From Rhyzopertha dominica (taxonomy: Eukaryota > Arthropoda > Insecta > Coleoptera > Bostrichidae): a stretch of 64,000 nucleotides of DNA. The translations under genes and the position numbers were made by a program. How positions within the stretch are numbered: the stretch's first letter is position 1; every line of letters begins with the position of its first letter. Below, piece by piece: positions 1-10,620 of this stretch. Under the pieces are notes generated by a model. It was not told the origin of the DNA and ran no database searches. It was given only the letters and a program-made list of their open reading frames with translations. The stretch lies in assembly GCA_025024175.1 (NCBI GenBank), contig QCXZ01000042.1, forward strand, positions 8,263,501 through 8,327,500. The letters run 5' to 3'.

Positions 1-1081
1 AAATTTCAGGCATATACATTTTAAGCAGCTAAATATGCATCTTTACTGTACCGAATTTCAAATAAGTGCGTTCTTCATGCCTTTTTGAGCTTAGTTCATA
101 AACATATCATTTCTAAAAAGTTTATGACCAAGTAAGAGTGTTATTGATTAACTAATATTGCTTTTCTTTAAATATTTTTCCCAAGACACTGTCCCATATT
201 CAGGGTGAATTAACGAGCGGAAATTGGTTTAAAATGAGAGCATAGTTGTACCTATAGATAAAAATTATTCGATTGTCGTATGTCATTCAGTACATATTTT
301 ACATTTTGTGCAAAATTTGAAGTTTGCTGCGTTTCATGCTTTTTTGTAGTTCTCAGAAACCAAGTGGAATAGCCCACTTTTTCAGATGTTTTACGGGTAC
401 ATTTTTCTGAAGTTTCATAAAATTAATTGATGCCAATATTTACCGATTCAATTATGTATACTAATTGTTCAAGGGACACCATATTTTTTTTAAAAATTGT
501 CGATGATAGCATCAGATTTGTTTTCTGTTGTTGGTATCTGCCACCAACAGTCCTTGAGAAGAGATCGTTTATTAAAATTTCAAACCTACTCTGAACTGTA
601 TACATATGGCTCTGAAATTAATTCACAGCCTTAGATTGATATCATTTCTAATTACTATGGAATTATTGACTAGTATTGGTTCCAGGGAGATACTAGGTGT
701 TGTCCATGCCGTTCGAAGAAGTGAGATATTTGCATAAGAGTGAGCATTACATTCTTTTGGTTGTCATGTTCTACTTGGTATCTCTTGAAACTCGTTAGCG
801 CCATATAATTAGACAGATTCAGCAACTGTCAGGTAGGTAATACTAATATATGGTTAAAGTAGCCTGAAAATGCCATCTTAGCACTAGAATTGTTTGTGAT
901 ATTTGCTGCTTCAGCTCATTAATGCAGAACAAGTGGTTCTACCTTAGTACAAGCTCTCTAATCTAACGTACACTTTAAAAGCCTTGGCCACGCGTACCTC
1001 CCTTATTTAGCAACGATCTTGTTAGACACCTGCAGGGAAACGTGGCTGCGAAATCGCACTGAGTAATAATCGGTGCTGTTA
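1..1081. other. AT-rich non-coding stretch
   Basis: No convincing gene, RNA or mobile element is visible. Short open frames here are AT-rich, of low complexity and match no family I recognise. Confidence 0.5.
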
Positions 1082-1190
1082 CAGTTATACACGGTGTTGT
1101 CAGATCAGCAAGGTATATTTTGAATCATAAAGATTGTTGCAGAATGGATCTAAACAGACAAATCTATATTATGAAAGTAAGAATTTAGGA
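1082..1190 (+). repeat. Possible remnant of a second, ribozyme-less unit
   Basis: The first 20 bases (CAGTTATACACGGTGTTGTC) resemble the left edge of the hammerhead unit at 1344-1363. The 13-mer AAATCTATATTAT at 1160-1172 recurs at 1464-1476 on the right edge of that unit, followed in both places by GTAA and GAATT. The middle does not align and is about 42 bp shorter. This could be a decayed tandem copy that lost the ribozyme core, or a chance match in AT-rich DNA. Confidence 0.25.
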
Positions 1191-1349
1191 TGGCAATGCC
1201 ATCTGTCAGCATTACACTGACATGATGACAAAGCCACCTAGCTGCCTTAACGGGAACTACTTCCTAAAGTAAGTGACCTGTAGCCTGACAAATTGGCATG
1301 CAACTGCATACTTCAATTTGACAGCAGGCCCCCACGGCAAAACCAGTTC

Positions 1350-1451
1350 TATGCCGTGTTGTCTACACTAGACCTAAACTGCACTGATGAGCTGTAATGA
1401 CAGCGAAATAGTACTATCTGCAGTTGGTTGAGGTGTAGACAGCACAGCATA
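1350..1451 (+). ncRNA. Hammerhead ribozyme, type I (complete core)
   Basis: Predicted self-cleaving RNA motif. The core box CUGAUGA lies at 1384-1390. Stem II is GCUGU (1391-1395), tetraloop AAUG (1396-1399) and ACAGC (1400-1404). The second core box GAA is 1405-1407. Stem III is AUAG (1408-1411), a two-base loop UA, and CUAU (1414-1417), so A15.1-U16.1 is present. The cleavage-site nucleotide (H17) is C1418, with scission predicted before U1419. Inner stem I pairs AACUGCA (1377-1383) perfectly with UGCAGUU (1419-1425). After an internal loop (1369-1376 and 1426-1432), an outer stem I pairs 1350-1368 with 1433-1451: 17 Watson-Crick pairs, one G-U and one mismatch. Stem I is the open stem, hence type I. 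The tiny stem III is typical of metazoan ribozymes carried by SINE-like repeats, Penelope-like elements and retrozymes (established knowledge). Activity is inferred, not shown. The repeat unit seems to extend over roughly 1344-1476. Confidence 0.85.
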
Positions 1452-1476
1452 GACATGCATTTTAAATCTATATTAT

Positions 1477-2139
1477 ACCCGTAAAGAATTATTTCAAGCT
1501 TTCGTGGTTCATAGATTACCATTTGATGATTGAGTGATAAGGACATCATCAAAGGTGAGAGAAATGTTTCTTTCGACTTCCATTTTGAATTTCTTACTCG
1601 AATGCTTGGAATTGAGCTGATTCAAAAGACATATCCGCGCCGACGTAACGAAGTCAGGTTTTGGGTTTTACACCTGATGACTTCATGGCTAAACATGAGT
1701 CGGAAATTAGATAGTCTATAATGGAATTAACTATGAAATGTTAATAAATGGAAGTGCAACATTTTTTATATAACGTCAAAGAGTTTGAAATTGAAAACAC
1801 GTGAAGCCATTTTCAACGTTTAGTTCTTTAGAAGACTCACTAAGAACTTGACATTAATATAGGGTAGAGGCTTTCAATGGAACTTTTTAAGGATGTTTCG
1901 ATTTTTTCGAAGCCAGCTCGACTCCATTTCCTAACTAAAGGAGTCACTGCAAAGATTACGTTTCAGTAATACTGAAACGGAATCTAAACTACAAGTACAA
2001 GACATACAACAAGGATCAGACTTTGCAGTCTTTAGTTGAGATGCTAACAGAACAGAAAGGTATCTTTTTTAGAGGAATTAAGTTTACGCTATATCATCTA
2101 ATCTTTCAGAACCACCGATCACAGGTATATCTCCATTCT
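1477..2139. other. AT-rich non-coding stretch
   Basis: Nothing recognisable. A 63-codon open frame near 1530-1721 has no family resemblance and is treated as chance. Confidence 0.45.
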
Positions 2140-2560
2140 CTGCATCATGCTTTCTCCAACCGACTATCGTTCCTCCAAGCAAACTTCGGCAATACCTCTC
2201 ATGGATTCTAGCNCTAGATGGACGCTCCGAATGGCAGGTGCAATTTGCCCACCGGTATTATGCGCGTCCCACTATCGTCGACGGATAATGCATATTGTTT
2301 TATGGACGGCAGGACCACGCCCAGCTACCATACACTTCCGTGAAATACAGCAGATCGAGCCAAAACTGGAGCGAGCGTAATCATAGGAAAAAGATATCAA
2401 CGCCGCCCGAAATGGGCATATTGATGGGCTTGCCACGAGTTGAATAATTACTAGATGTGCCGCGCATTTTTATTAGCGGAGTTATGCACTAATTGTTTCT
2501 GGGCTTTCTACGGTCGACATTATTTCCTGTCACGACAACCAGATTTTTTTTCTAGGTGTA
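2140..2560. promoter_or_regulatory. Balanced-composition block, candidate cis-regulatory
   Basis: This block is clearly more GC-balanced than its surroundings and has no protein signal. It contains GCACTAATTG near 2486 and GAATAATTAC near 2441 (homeodomain-type cores), and TTTTTATTAGCGG near 2468 (an AT core flanked by GCGC). Regulatory function is inferred from composition and motif content only. Confidence 0.25.
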
Positions 2561-2944
2561 CTATAGTCGCGAGATACGTGAGGTAGCGTTTAGACAAAAA
2601 ATTTGGGTTTCATAAGAGAAGGAAGCAACGTGTGGCTAAGGAACGGGAGCTTTTTCGTATTTATTCTGTTTTCACTATATCCGATGGTCGCTGAAAAAGA
2701 AACTTTTATATTTAAGGACTATTGGTAGTGGTTACTTCGAACCATGATTTTTGCGAAGGAAACAGCAGGTGGGGAAAAATAGATGGCAGTGTGAGTAGAA
2801 TATTTATCAAACATAGGGCGGTATGCCATTTATTTGACAGTGTATTGTACAAACATGGAAATATTTGCAGGCACATTTCCTCCAGTTTATCAATGTCTAA
2901 TTCATATGTGAAGCAATCAATAAAAATAAGATATAAATAAGATA

Positions 2945-3290
2945 TTCTTAAAGCGTCAACTGATGAAACCAGTTCAATCTAGAGTCAAGAAAAACGCCCA
3001 GAAACTTACCTTAAGTACATTGATATTACTTTCCGTGTACCTATTTAATAGTAAAGCTTATAAATAGTTTTAATACCATTCAGCGCAAGCTTCTTTGTTT
3101 TTTTTATAGTGATATGGGAAGTATCATACGTAAACTAGACTAAAGCACTTGTGCATACTTGAGTTGATGTCACTGATTAAGAAAACAAACAGTATAGGTC
3201 CTAGAACTGACCGCTGCGGAACACCGTTCCGTACTTTTCGATGTTTTGACTCTGGGTCACAGGGAATGAGCCAAAATTCGTATGGATCTA
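2945..3290 (-). pseudogene. LINE reverse transcriptase fragment
   Basis: On the minus strand, 3225 down to about 3120 reads GVPQRSVLGPILF followed by a YV-stop-Y sequence. This matches the GVPQGSVLGPILF motif (RT domain 4) and a mutated YADD box of non-LTR retrotransposons. The G of PQG is replaced by R and the first catalytic Asp codon is a stop. Further downstream in the element's sense (3008 to 2953), FLGVFLDSRLNW matches the segment after the YADD domain, so most sequence between the two has been deleted. It is an inactive relic with no start or end visible. Confidence 0.7.
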
Positions 3291-5059
3291 AATTAATGAT
3301 CAGCGTAAATACATTTTAACAGTTTTAAATAAGTTAAATCTTTTGGGCCATTACGGTACCCAACCTTTTGATACTAATCTAATTTTTCTTATTCTGACTT
3401 ATTTTTTTCTATAAAAAATAACAGTATTTTCATTTCTGGATATACAATAAATATAGATATAAATATAAATAGATAATAAATGCTGTAGAAATAAACTACT
3501 TCTGTAATTCTGAACAATTATTTTTAATAAAGTATTCAATGTGTTCAAGGAATGCTCAACTTGCTCTAGCTGAAGGACAGCAGTGCCAATGTAATCGCTA
3601 ATATTCCATGCAAGAAGCTACATGTACGTCTATATAAGAACGTTCGGGGACTGATTCAGTTTTTTTTTAATGGCATTGTATTGTATTTGTATCCTGCTTA
3701 TTCAATTGAAGGCATTGTTCGAGGAATAAAATAAAATCACTAACTTTTTATGTCGGATTTTCATTATATATTAAATTCCAAGCAAAATGTTATTAGATAC
3801 ATATGCCTTAAACAAACATGGTATATTACCCTAAGATTCAAAATGGGTGAGCGTGATGACTCTACCATATACATAAAAAATTTCACCCAACTAACATAAG
3901 AATCACAGAGTGTTTAAGTAGCTTTATGAATATTTAATTTGCCAAATGTTGTGTAAGTAAAACCGTTGTAAAACTTAGCTGGCCCAATGGTAGTTCCTGG
4001 TTGCAACTTAATATCTTAATAACTTAAATCTCTCTTGTGCGAATGCTGTCAAAATACTGACTAAGCATATCAATCACTTTTGATAACGAGCAATTTCACT
4101 TCTTTTTAGGTATTTCCTAACAGTTAAGATGGAAGATTCATTGAAAATTGCTTTTTAAACAGGAACATAAGTTTAACCAAATAAAGCGGCTAGTCTGTGC
4201 CGCAGCAGTTCTTTCCATGCGAAAATCTCCAAATTTACAACGGAGAAAGCCATTTTTGCATAAAAAAACTCCTACACCTGCTCATCCAAACATTCGCAGA
4301 CTTATATACGACGAAGCTAAGTGTGTCCCTGGGCTAAAATTAATGAATATCGAATTCATCTTTGTCCACCCACGATTCCAAATTCATAAACGGTGATGTC
4401 AGGGGTCACATTCTTTGCGACCACGAAAATTAACAGGATGAGTACAATGCACGGAATTGTGTAACGTTTTCTCCTCGACGAAGAAGTTTTCCGTTGGATG
4501 CGATGCGACTGTGTCAGGAGATTAAATATTTTGTTAATGCTCAATCATGCATTTATTCATGAACGGAGCCCTTTCATAGACAAGTGTGGGCAAATAATTT
4601 GTGTAGGGAAACAAAAGAATAAAATGAGGGATGTGCTCTCTTCTATTAAGTACCCAATGAACTGATTTCCCAAAATTTAAGATTGTCATCTGTTATACAT
4701 AATTTATAATTTTGTCCTTGATTTTTAAAAATCGTTTAAATACAATTGCACAGTAAGTGTGAAACTGTGGTTTTGGTATGATTCGTAAGAAGTACAAAAA
4801 TCTTGCGCAGTAACCAGGGTAACAAATAGATCTAAAATGCAGCATTTCCGTCACTGTAAACGACTTTAGGAAATTTTACCGTCACAGGTCAAGGAGAACT
4901 CTGCCACGTTAGGAAAGGGATTCAGTAGCTATAAAATTTGCTTTAACAAAAAAAAATCTTGGCAGTATAGATGGTTGCAATATTGAAGCACCATAAGGAT
5001 TGATGGTAAAGACAGCCATTCATGTATACCTCTCGAAGTAGTGCTTGCTGGAATAAACG
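3291..5059. other. AT-rich non-coding stretch
   Basis: No gene or element could be supported. There is A/T simple sequence around 3440-3480. An 82-codon open frame at 4148-4396 has no family features. Confidence 0.45.
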
Positions 5060-5146
5060 AATGTGTCAAGGTTAATTTTGAGTAATTTTTTTTTTGTAAA
5101 CTTAAATAACTAGTGAGTAAAATAAATAACCTGACCTGACCTGACC
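5060..5146 (+). repeat. Probable 3' tail of a retroposon, (CCTGA)n
   Basis: A TAAATAACTAGTGAG / AAATAAATAA stretch ends in three tandem CCTGA units plus CC at 5130-5146. Short tandem pentamers after an A/T-rich 3' untranslated region are typical of truncated non-LTR elements. No coding part is attached, so family and left boundary are unknown. Confidence 0.35.
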
Positions 5147-5734
5147 CAATCGGGTTTCTCTTTACTGCAAAACAAACTACCTCATAATATTAGCTAGCTA
5201 ACAAAATTCCAGAAGCGAGTATGACAATAGCCAGGATAAGGGAAAATGATGCAATATTTAATATTACTTTTTTGAAAAATAAATAGCATTGCCCGGTTTA
5301 GTCCTTAATTAAAGAATTTTTTTACTAAACAGTTCCAGCTAAATCAAAAAGATATGCATGATGGAATAACACTGAATTTCAACTTTCGACGATGAACTGC
5401 ATAGATCAGCGAGAAGGTTAAATGAGGTAATATTTCCAGTTTTCTGCGCTTAAGTTTATGCATGGTTTATTAGATATTTAAAAAAAAACAATCGCCTATC
5501 TTTAAGCTTAAGGAGGTTTTTAAAAATGTGGGAATTATAGCCATTTCTGTTTTATTTTAAATCTAGTTTGGCATGGAAAAATGAAATATATTTCTCTTAA
5601 ATATTGCAAAACAAAACATTTTCAAAACCTTTGATGAATTGTTCGAACAAAGTACTACTTAGTATTTACACATGTTTAAAGTAAAAGAACTCACATACTA
5701 AATGATTATAGATAGTGTTCAACAAGTTTCTTTA

Positions 5735-6040
5735 ACGGCTTCTCATGTTATGATAGGGTGCTCTGTCTTCTTGAAACCATAGTACAAGTATGTAAGTTTA
5801 GTTCATCCAATTTCGTTCTGGTGGAATTAGAACTTCGTTGTTCAATATGACGAGGATTTTCTCGCACACAAAGATGTTATTTATGTCTGTTAAACAAACT
5901 GCACCTTACAAATCGTGTTTCATCGCTCCAAAGAACTTTTAATGAAAATTATGGGTTGGCTCTGCACAACATGATTTTTAACCATTCGCAGAATTCTGTG
6001 TGTCTGGCAGTAACTCATAATTTATATTGATAAAGCGCCT
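5735..6040 (-). pseudogene. Tc1/mariner-like transposase fragment
   Basis: The minus strand, pieced across several frames, gives FCEWL (5997-5983), VLWSDETRFV (5936-5907), HLCARENPRHIEQRS (5876-5833) and WFQEDRAPYHNMR (5780-5742). These correspond in order to the F-CxW region, the first catalytic Asp in WSDE, the RENP segment and the second Asp in QxDxAPxH of transposases in the DUF4817-associated Tc1/mariner group. Frameshifts and deletions separate every block. The third acidic residue and both termini are missing. Confidence 0.7.
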
Positions 6041-6639
6041 CTTTCTCGCTCTAATAAAATAAGCCAACTAACACGTTTGTTTCTGTAACTTCGTTTATTT
6101 CCTTTGGTATACTGGAGGAGCTACAAGTTTTCAAATTATTATAAAATCAAACTACTATTCTAGTTATTTGTCAAATTATAAAGGATAAACGGGTTGATAT
6201 TGATAATTAAATATCCACTAAGCTTTAAACGTTAAAAAAAATCTTGCAAAACTGCAAACCTTTTTCCTCTATTCTCTTAGAATCTTGTGCTAACCATCGA
6301 ATGAACCGTTATTTATAGAACAAGAAATTTTGAACAAAATACCTTGATTCAAAAAAGGTAATTGATAAATCTACCAAATATAAATCAAGGCGTAAATTTA
6401 TATAAAAAACCTTCGTTTTTTACTTATCCAGGCTACTTACTACATCCTTTCGGATCATTACTTCCTTTCAAATTTTTTGTGCCTTGAAATATTTACCCCC
6501 AGAAGCCTCTGACCGTCTGAAACCGACTGTGCTCAAGTGAGATCTTTCTGAGGTTATTCCTCCATGACTACTTCTCATAGTCGATCATTTGCATACTTTT
6601 TTCAACGAAATGCCGCGGTAATTATGCATTTTCATCATT
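6041..6639. other. AT-rich non-coding stretch
   Basis: Nothing identifiable beyond the flank of the transposase relic. Confidence 0.4.
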
Positions 6640-7200
6640 CATGAATGCTAATAACCCGCATGCTTAATTGCAAAAAAGCCAGTGCCTAAACCTGAATGAA
6701 TTCGTGCTGCTCTTATTAACCCAGCAATGTAATTACTAAACACAGACTTTGCGCACCGACAAGCCAAAAAGAGAATCGCCTAATGAACACGGAGCTTCGA
6801 AAACACTTTCTAACATGGAATTACCATTAAGAATTTTCGAATTTCGTACAAAAATACGCGTCTAATCACACTATACAACAGCACCCAGGCATACTCCGTT
6901 GAATTATCAATTATAGTATAATGGTTGGTTTACATCGTATTACACCGCAATTATTCACTCATAAATTGCGTTTAAATTGGTGGCCTGCGCATGTAGATAC
7001 GCTTTGGGGTTAAATTGTGTATGGAAACTTGCTCTTTTTGCGGTCGGCGAGCTGTCAGCCAGGAAACGGGGATTTCTACTTATTAGTTTGCCGCGTAAAC
7101 CTGTTGTGATTTCTCTAGAAATGGTACGGCACACCGGATAATTTTGCTTAATTAATAAATGTGACACAGAACGATGCTAGCGCATGGAATTAATGGGAAT
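6640..7200. promoter_or_regulatory. Candidate cis-regulatory block rich in homeodomain cores
   Basis: Several TAATT-type cores stand out against a balanced background: CTTAATTGC (6663-6671), GTAATTAC (around 6729-6736), TCAATTAT (6907-6914), GCAATTATTC (around 6948), CTTAATTAATAAAT (7147-7160) and GAATTAATGGG (around 7188). No ORF shows family resemblance. Enhancer function is an inference; conservation would decide it. Confidence 0.3.
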
Positions 7201-10200
7201 GTATGGGACATAAATCAGATTTTNNATACGGTTCACTACAAACAGTGGCGGNGGTTGCACTTGACATTTTTTAAAATTAAATATAACCAAACCTCCAATT
7301 CATTAGATTCGATTAAAACATATACGAACTGAATATGTCGAGACCAGCTTCACCCCGATCAAAGCCAACCTTTTAGTGAGCTCATTTTGCATGCTTCGCC
7401 TATTTTTTTCATAGCCACACACTCCGTCACTGTCGTGATTTAACGCATTTACAGACCGTGCAGACTCTCGGATCAATTTTCCAGTTGGCAAGCCCTAATC
7501 GACTTGAAATTCCTGGCCGTATATAATTTAATTACAGCGCAGTCTCGTAGAATCTCAAATACTGTGCCAGCGCAATAAAAACTGAAGATGTCGATTGCAC
7601 AACACGGAGCATCACTTGAATATTATGTAAGTGAAAAACAGTCTACGGATTAGGTAGATAAGTCAAGTGTAGTGTTTGTATATCAAAGAACATCTACGCC
7701 TAAAATTGATACTTCAAAAAAGTTATGTACTTCTGGTTATAAGCTTCGTTATTTTAAATGAGGTACCCTGAATGTTAAAGCGATTGAAACGACTATATAT
7801 TTACCTACACATTCTTTTTGTACAAGTTACGAAACTAAAAAGTTAGTTATGTTTATACTAACTTGAACCGTTTTTCATCTACTGATCAACTCTTAGTCTA
7901 AAATTTATTTTGTGCTAGCCAATGATGTACATAGGCAAGGCATTAAATATTTGAGTATTTCTATGTGTAAGATACTAAAACCAAAAAACAATCCGAAGCC
8001 TTGAAAAGAAAACATGTTAAAACTTACAAAATTCAATCGATACTGTGTAAGACTATGAAATACTTTTGTAACTTTTGTATGACTTGTTAAGACTAACTAT
8101 GCTAGTTAAAGAGCGTCTAAATAACATATATGGTTCTAAACTTTCCGGAAATTTCTGCAACAATTGTACCATACGGCGTCCAGTTATGTTGTCGTACAAA
8201 TCGTTTTCATTTAGACAGTTATCAACGCATGTCTTAAAAGTTAGATATTAGTACAGCTAATTACTACTGTTTCCCACTAAGAGCAAATGTATGCCACTAT
8301 AATGCAAAAGACATAAATTTTGCTCTTAAATTAGTCAGTTCTCCCAATGTACCGCAAGTTTCGCCAATTGATGCTCTTTGATGAATATCGATCAGACAAA
8401 TATACGACATGGATTGGAAAGCTGCAAATGAACATCGCATTTTTCAGAAAATTTCTGAAATTGAGGGCTATTGAAGATAATAATCGATTACTACTAATTA
8501 AAAAAATAACTTTTTTAAATTAAATCTGTTCTAAAGAGCTTTTTGGATTTAACTGCTTTCCAAAAACTTTGAGATCATGTTAACCACTAACTAAACAAAG
8601 CTTGATTTGCACAAAACAAAAATAGCCAAATAGTGCTAAAATTGGAAAACAGACATACAATCGAAAATGCCTCGCTCCATTCCCTAATTTAGTAGCATAC
8701 CGATTGGCACTGTTGCCATTTTATAGTTAGAAGTTTTGTTATGTCCTAGTATCTTATAGATTGAAATGAAAAGGTGGGAAGCTANCTCAATAACGTTTGC
8801 TCCTTTAGTTTAAACGAAGAAAAATGCGAAAAATTATGATATTAGGTATTCGTTATTGGATGCATTGGGTACACATTTTCCTATCATTTTTGGTTAACAT
8901 CGTGTATTTGTATGTGGAAAAATATACCTATGGGTTCATGCCAAATCCATACTTAACGTAAATATTTTCAATACAGCGAATCATCATATTTTTCTGGAAG
9001 CAGCATTGTTGCAATTTTCCATTTTATATAAAAAGTTTGAACCGTAATGTAATCACATTCCTAATTTCAGACGTGTAAATATTCTTAATGCTTGATTTAA
9101 TGTATGTAAGAGGCTAGAATTTTATTTATCAGCAAATCATTAACTTTTTTCAACTAAATAATATTAAGTTTCTTCAACTAAATACATCATCCATTTTTAA
9201 TATCATCAACTTGAAGGTTTGTAAAGAAAGGATCAAGTGTGTATTGCGATAGTACCAGGATTGTTGATAGAGTCTAAGCTATTGAAGTTTTAGGATCTAA
9301 AGCGATTAAATTACATCATATTGTGAGTATGGTTGCTTAAGGAACAAAACGAATTCGAGCTATTTTAAGTAAAAGAAAAAATGTGGAAATTAGCTATAAG
9401 AGTCTACTGAATGATCAATAAATAACAATTGAAAACAAAGTAGTAATTATGTATTAGTTTTTCACAGCAAATGCTCAAAATTTTGTACATTTATATGGAA
9501 ACACTTGCCGATCCTTTTGATAGTTTCTACATGAATCGATAGGAACTTGTAAATGTTGGAGGTTTGTGTTTGCATTCACTTGACTTTTATGGTCCCAAAA
9601 ACAAATAATCTTTTCACGATTTTTACAATTTTGTTAATGAAACTTTTGAATTGCGAGTAGTTTCTAAATAATACAGACATGGTTGTACCATGAAAGTTTC
9701 ATTAAAATTTCATAATAAATCGAAGGGGGTAACAATATATTTAAAATAAGGTCAAGGTGGCAGTCAGCTGCAATCAGAGCAAAAGATTATTTTTTTAAAA
9801 TAAGAACATTGATGGCAACTTGCGAAAGAACGAGAAAAATCTTCGTTAAAAAAAACTTTTTTGGAAGTGGTTTTACATATACTCAAGACAAATGACCCTA
9901 TATATTCACTGAATGCTCTTCAGTGGTATTTCTACCTAAATAATTAATAAAATTAGGATACAGCTGCACACTATTTGATACGAGAACGTGGAAGACAATA
10001 ATCTTAGTAAGCAAAAACGTTGCTCAGAAGAGAGAAGCAGCAAAGAGTTTGGGGAAACAATACAACAGTTGGACCATGGCTCATTCTAAACAAAAAAAAG
10101 ACAATCAAGGAACATTTCTTTTAAGTAAAACTTCAAGGTTGTGGCGCATACCCTTTGATAATGAAACCATTACGTTTCAATATGCTGGTGAATTTTCTAT

Positions 10201-10204
10201 GCAT
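7201..10204. other. AT-rich non-coding stretch
   Basis: There are uncertain bases at 7224-7225, 7252 and 8785. I find no gene, tRNA or recognisable element, and open frames are short and uninformative. Confidence 0.45.
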
Positions 10205-10620
10205 ATTAAGTGGAGGCCGAATTAATTTTAGGCCGGCGTCGCTTGCATGCCATTAAGAAGCAGACGTGCTGCCAAATGGCGGGTCCGCAGGCCGCCCCGC
10301 GCTGAATAGGTTGCGATTATCCGGGTATATTAAAAGAGCATTAACACAAAAAGGTGTGAACCTAATGGCTGTCACGATATGCATGCGGCCTTCTGAAAAA
10401 TGCGTGTGCAAGCGTGCAATACTTGCTCCACCCACCGCTTTGATACGACCCATGCGACCGGAAGATTTATTAAATGCTAATGTCATCCGAGGTAAACAAT
10501 TGCGCATAAAGTTCAACGGGCAGATAAGCCTTTCGAGGTATTTATTGCACCCACTGGTTTGTTTCATTATGCTCCGGTTTTGAAACCCTGGTGACAAGCT
10601 TTAAGGTTATCTCGCATATA
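10205..10620. promoter_or_regulatory. GC-balanced block, open on both strands
   Basis: Long open frames exist on both strands over the same bases (105 codons at 10266-10583 on plus, 114 codons at 10253-10597 on minus). That reflects locally higher GC rather than a gene. Neither product has a recognisable motif or repeat. GAATTAATTTT flanked by GGCC words occurs near 10218-10233. Best read as a non-coding, possibly regulatory block; a small unrecognised exon cannot be excluded. Confidence 0.25.

Noticed and set aside
1350..1451. Reading the 1350-1451 inverted repeat as a plain MITE
   Set aside because: The interior matches every hammerhead core position and the paired changes between copies support RNA structure, which a MITE does not require.
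1674..1712. CTGATGA near 1675 followed by GGAAA near 1703 as another hammerhead
   Set aside because: Stem II pairs only partly with an unpaired excess, and no stem III or stem I can be drawn.
10253..10597. Overlapping 105- and 114-codon frames on both strands as a gene
   Set aside because: Simultaneous open frames on both strands reflect base composition; neither product has motifs.
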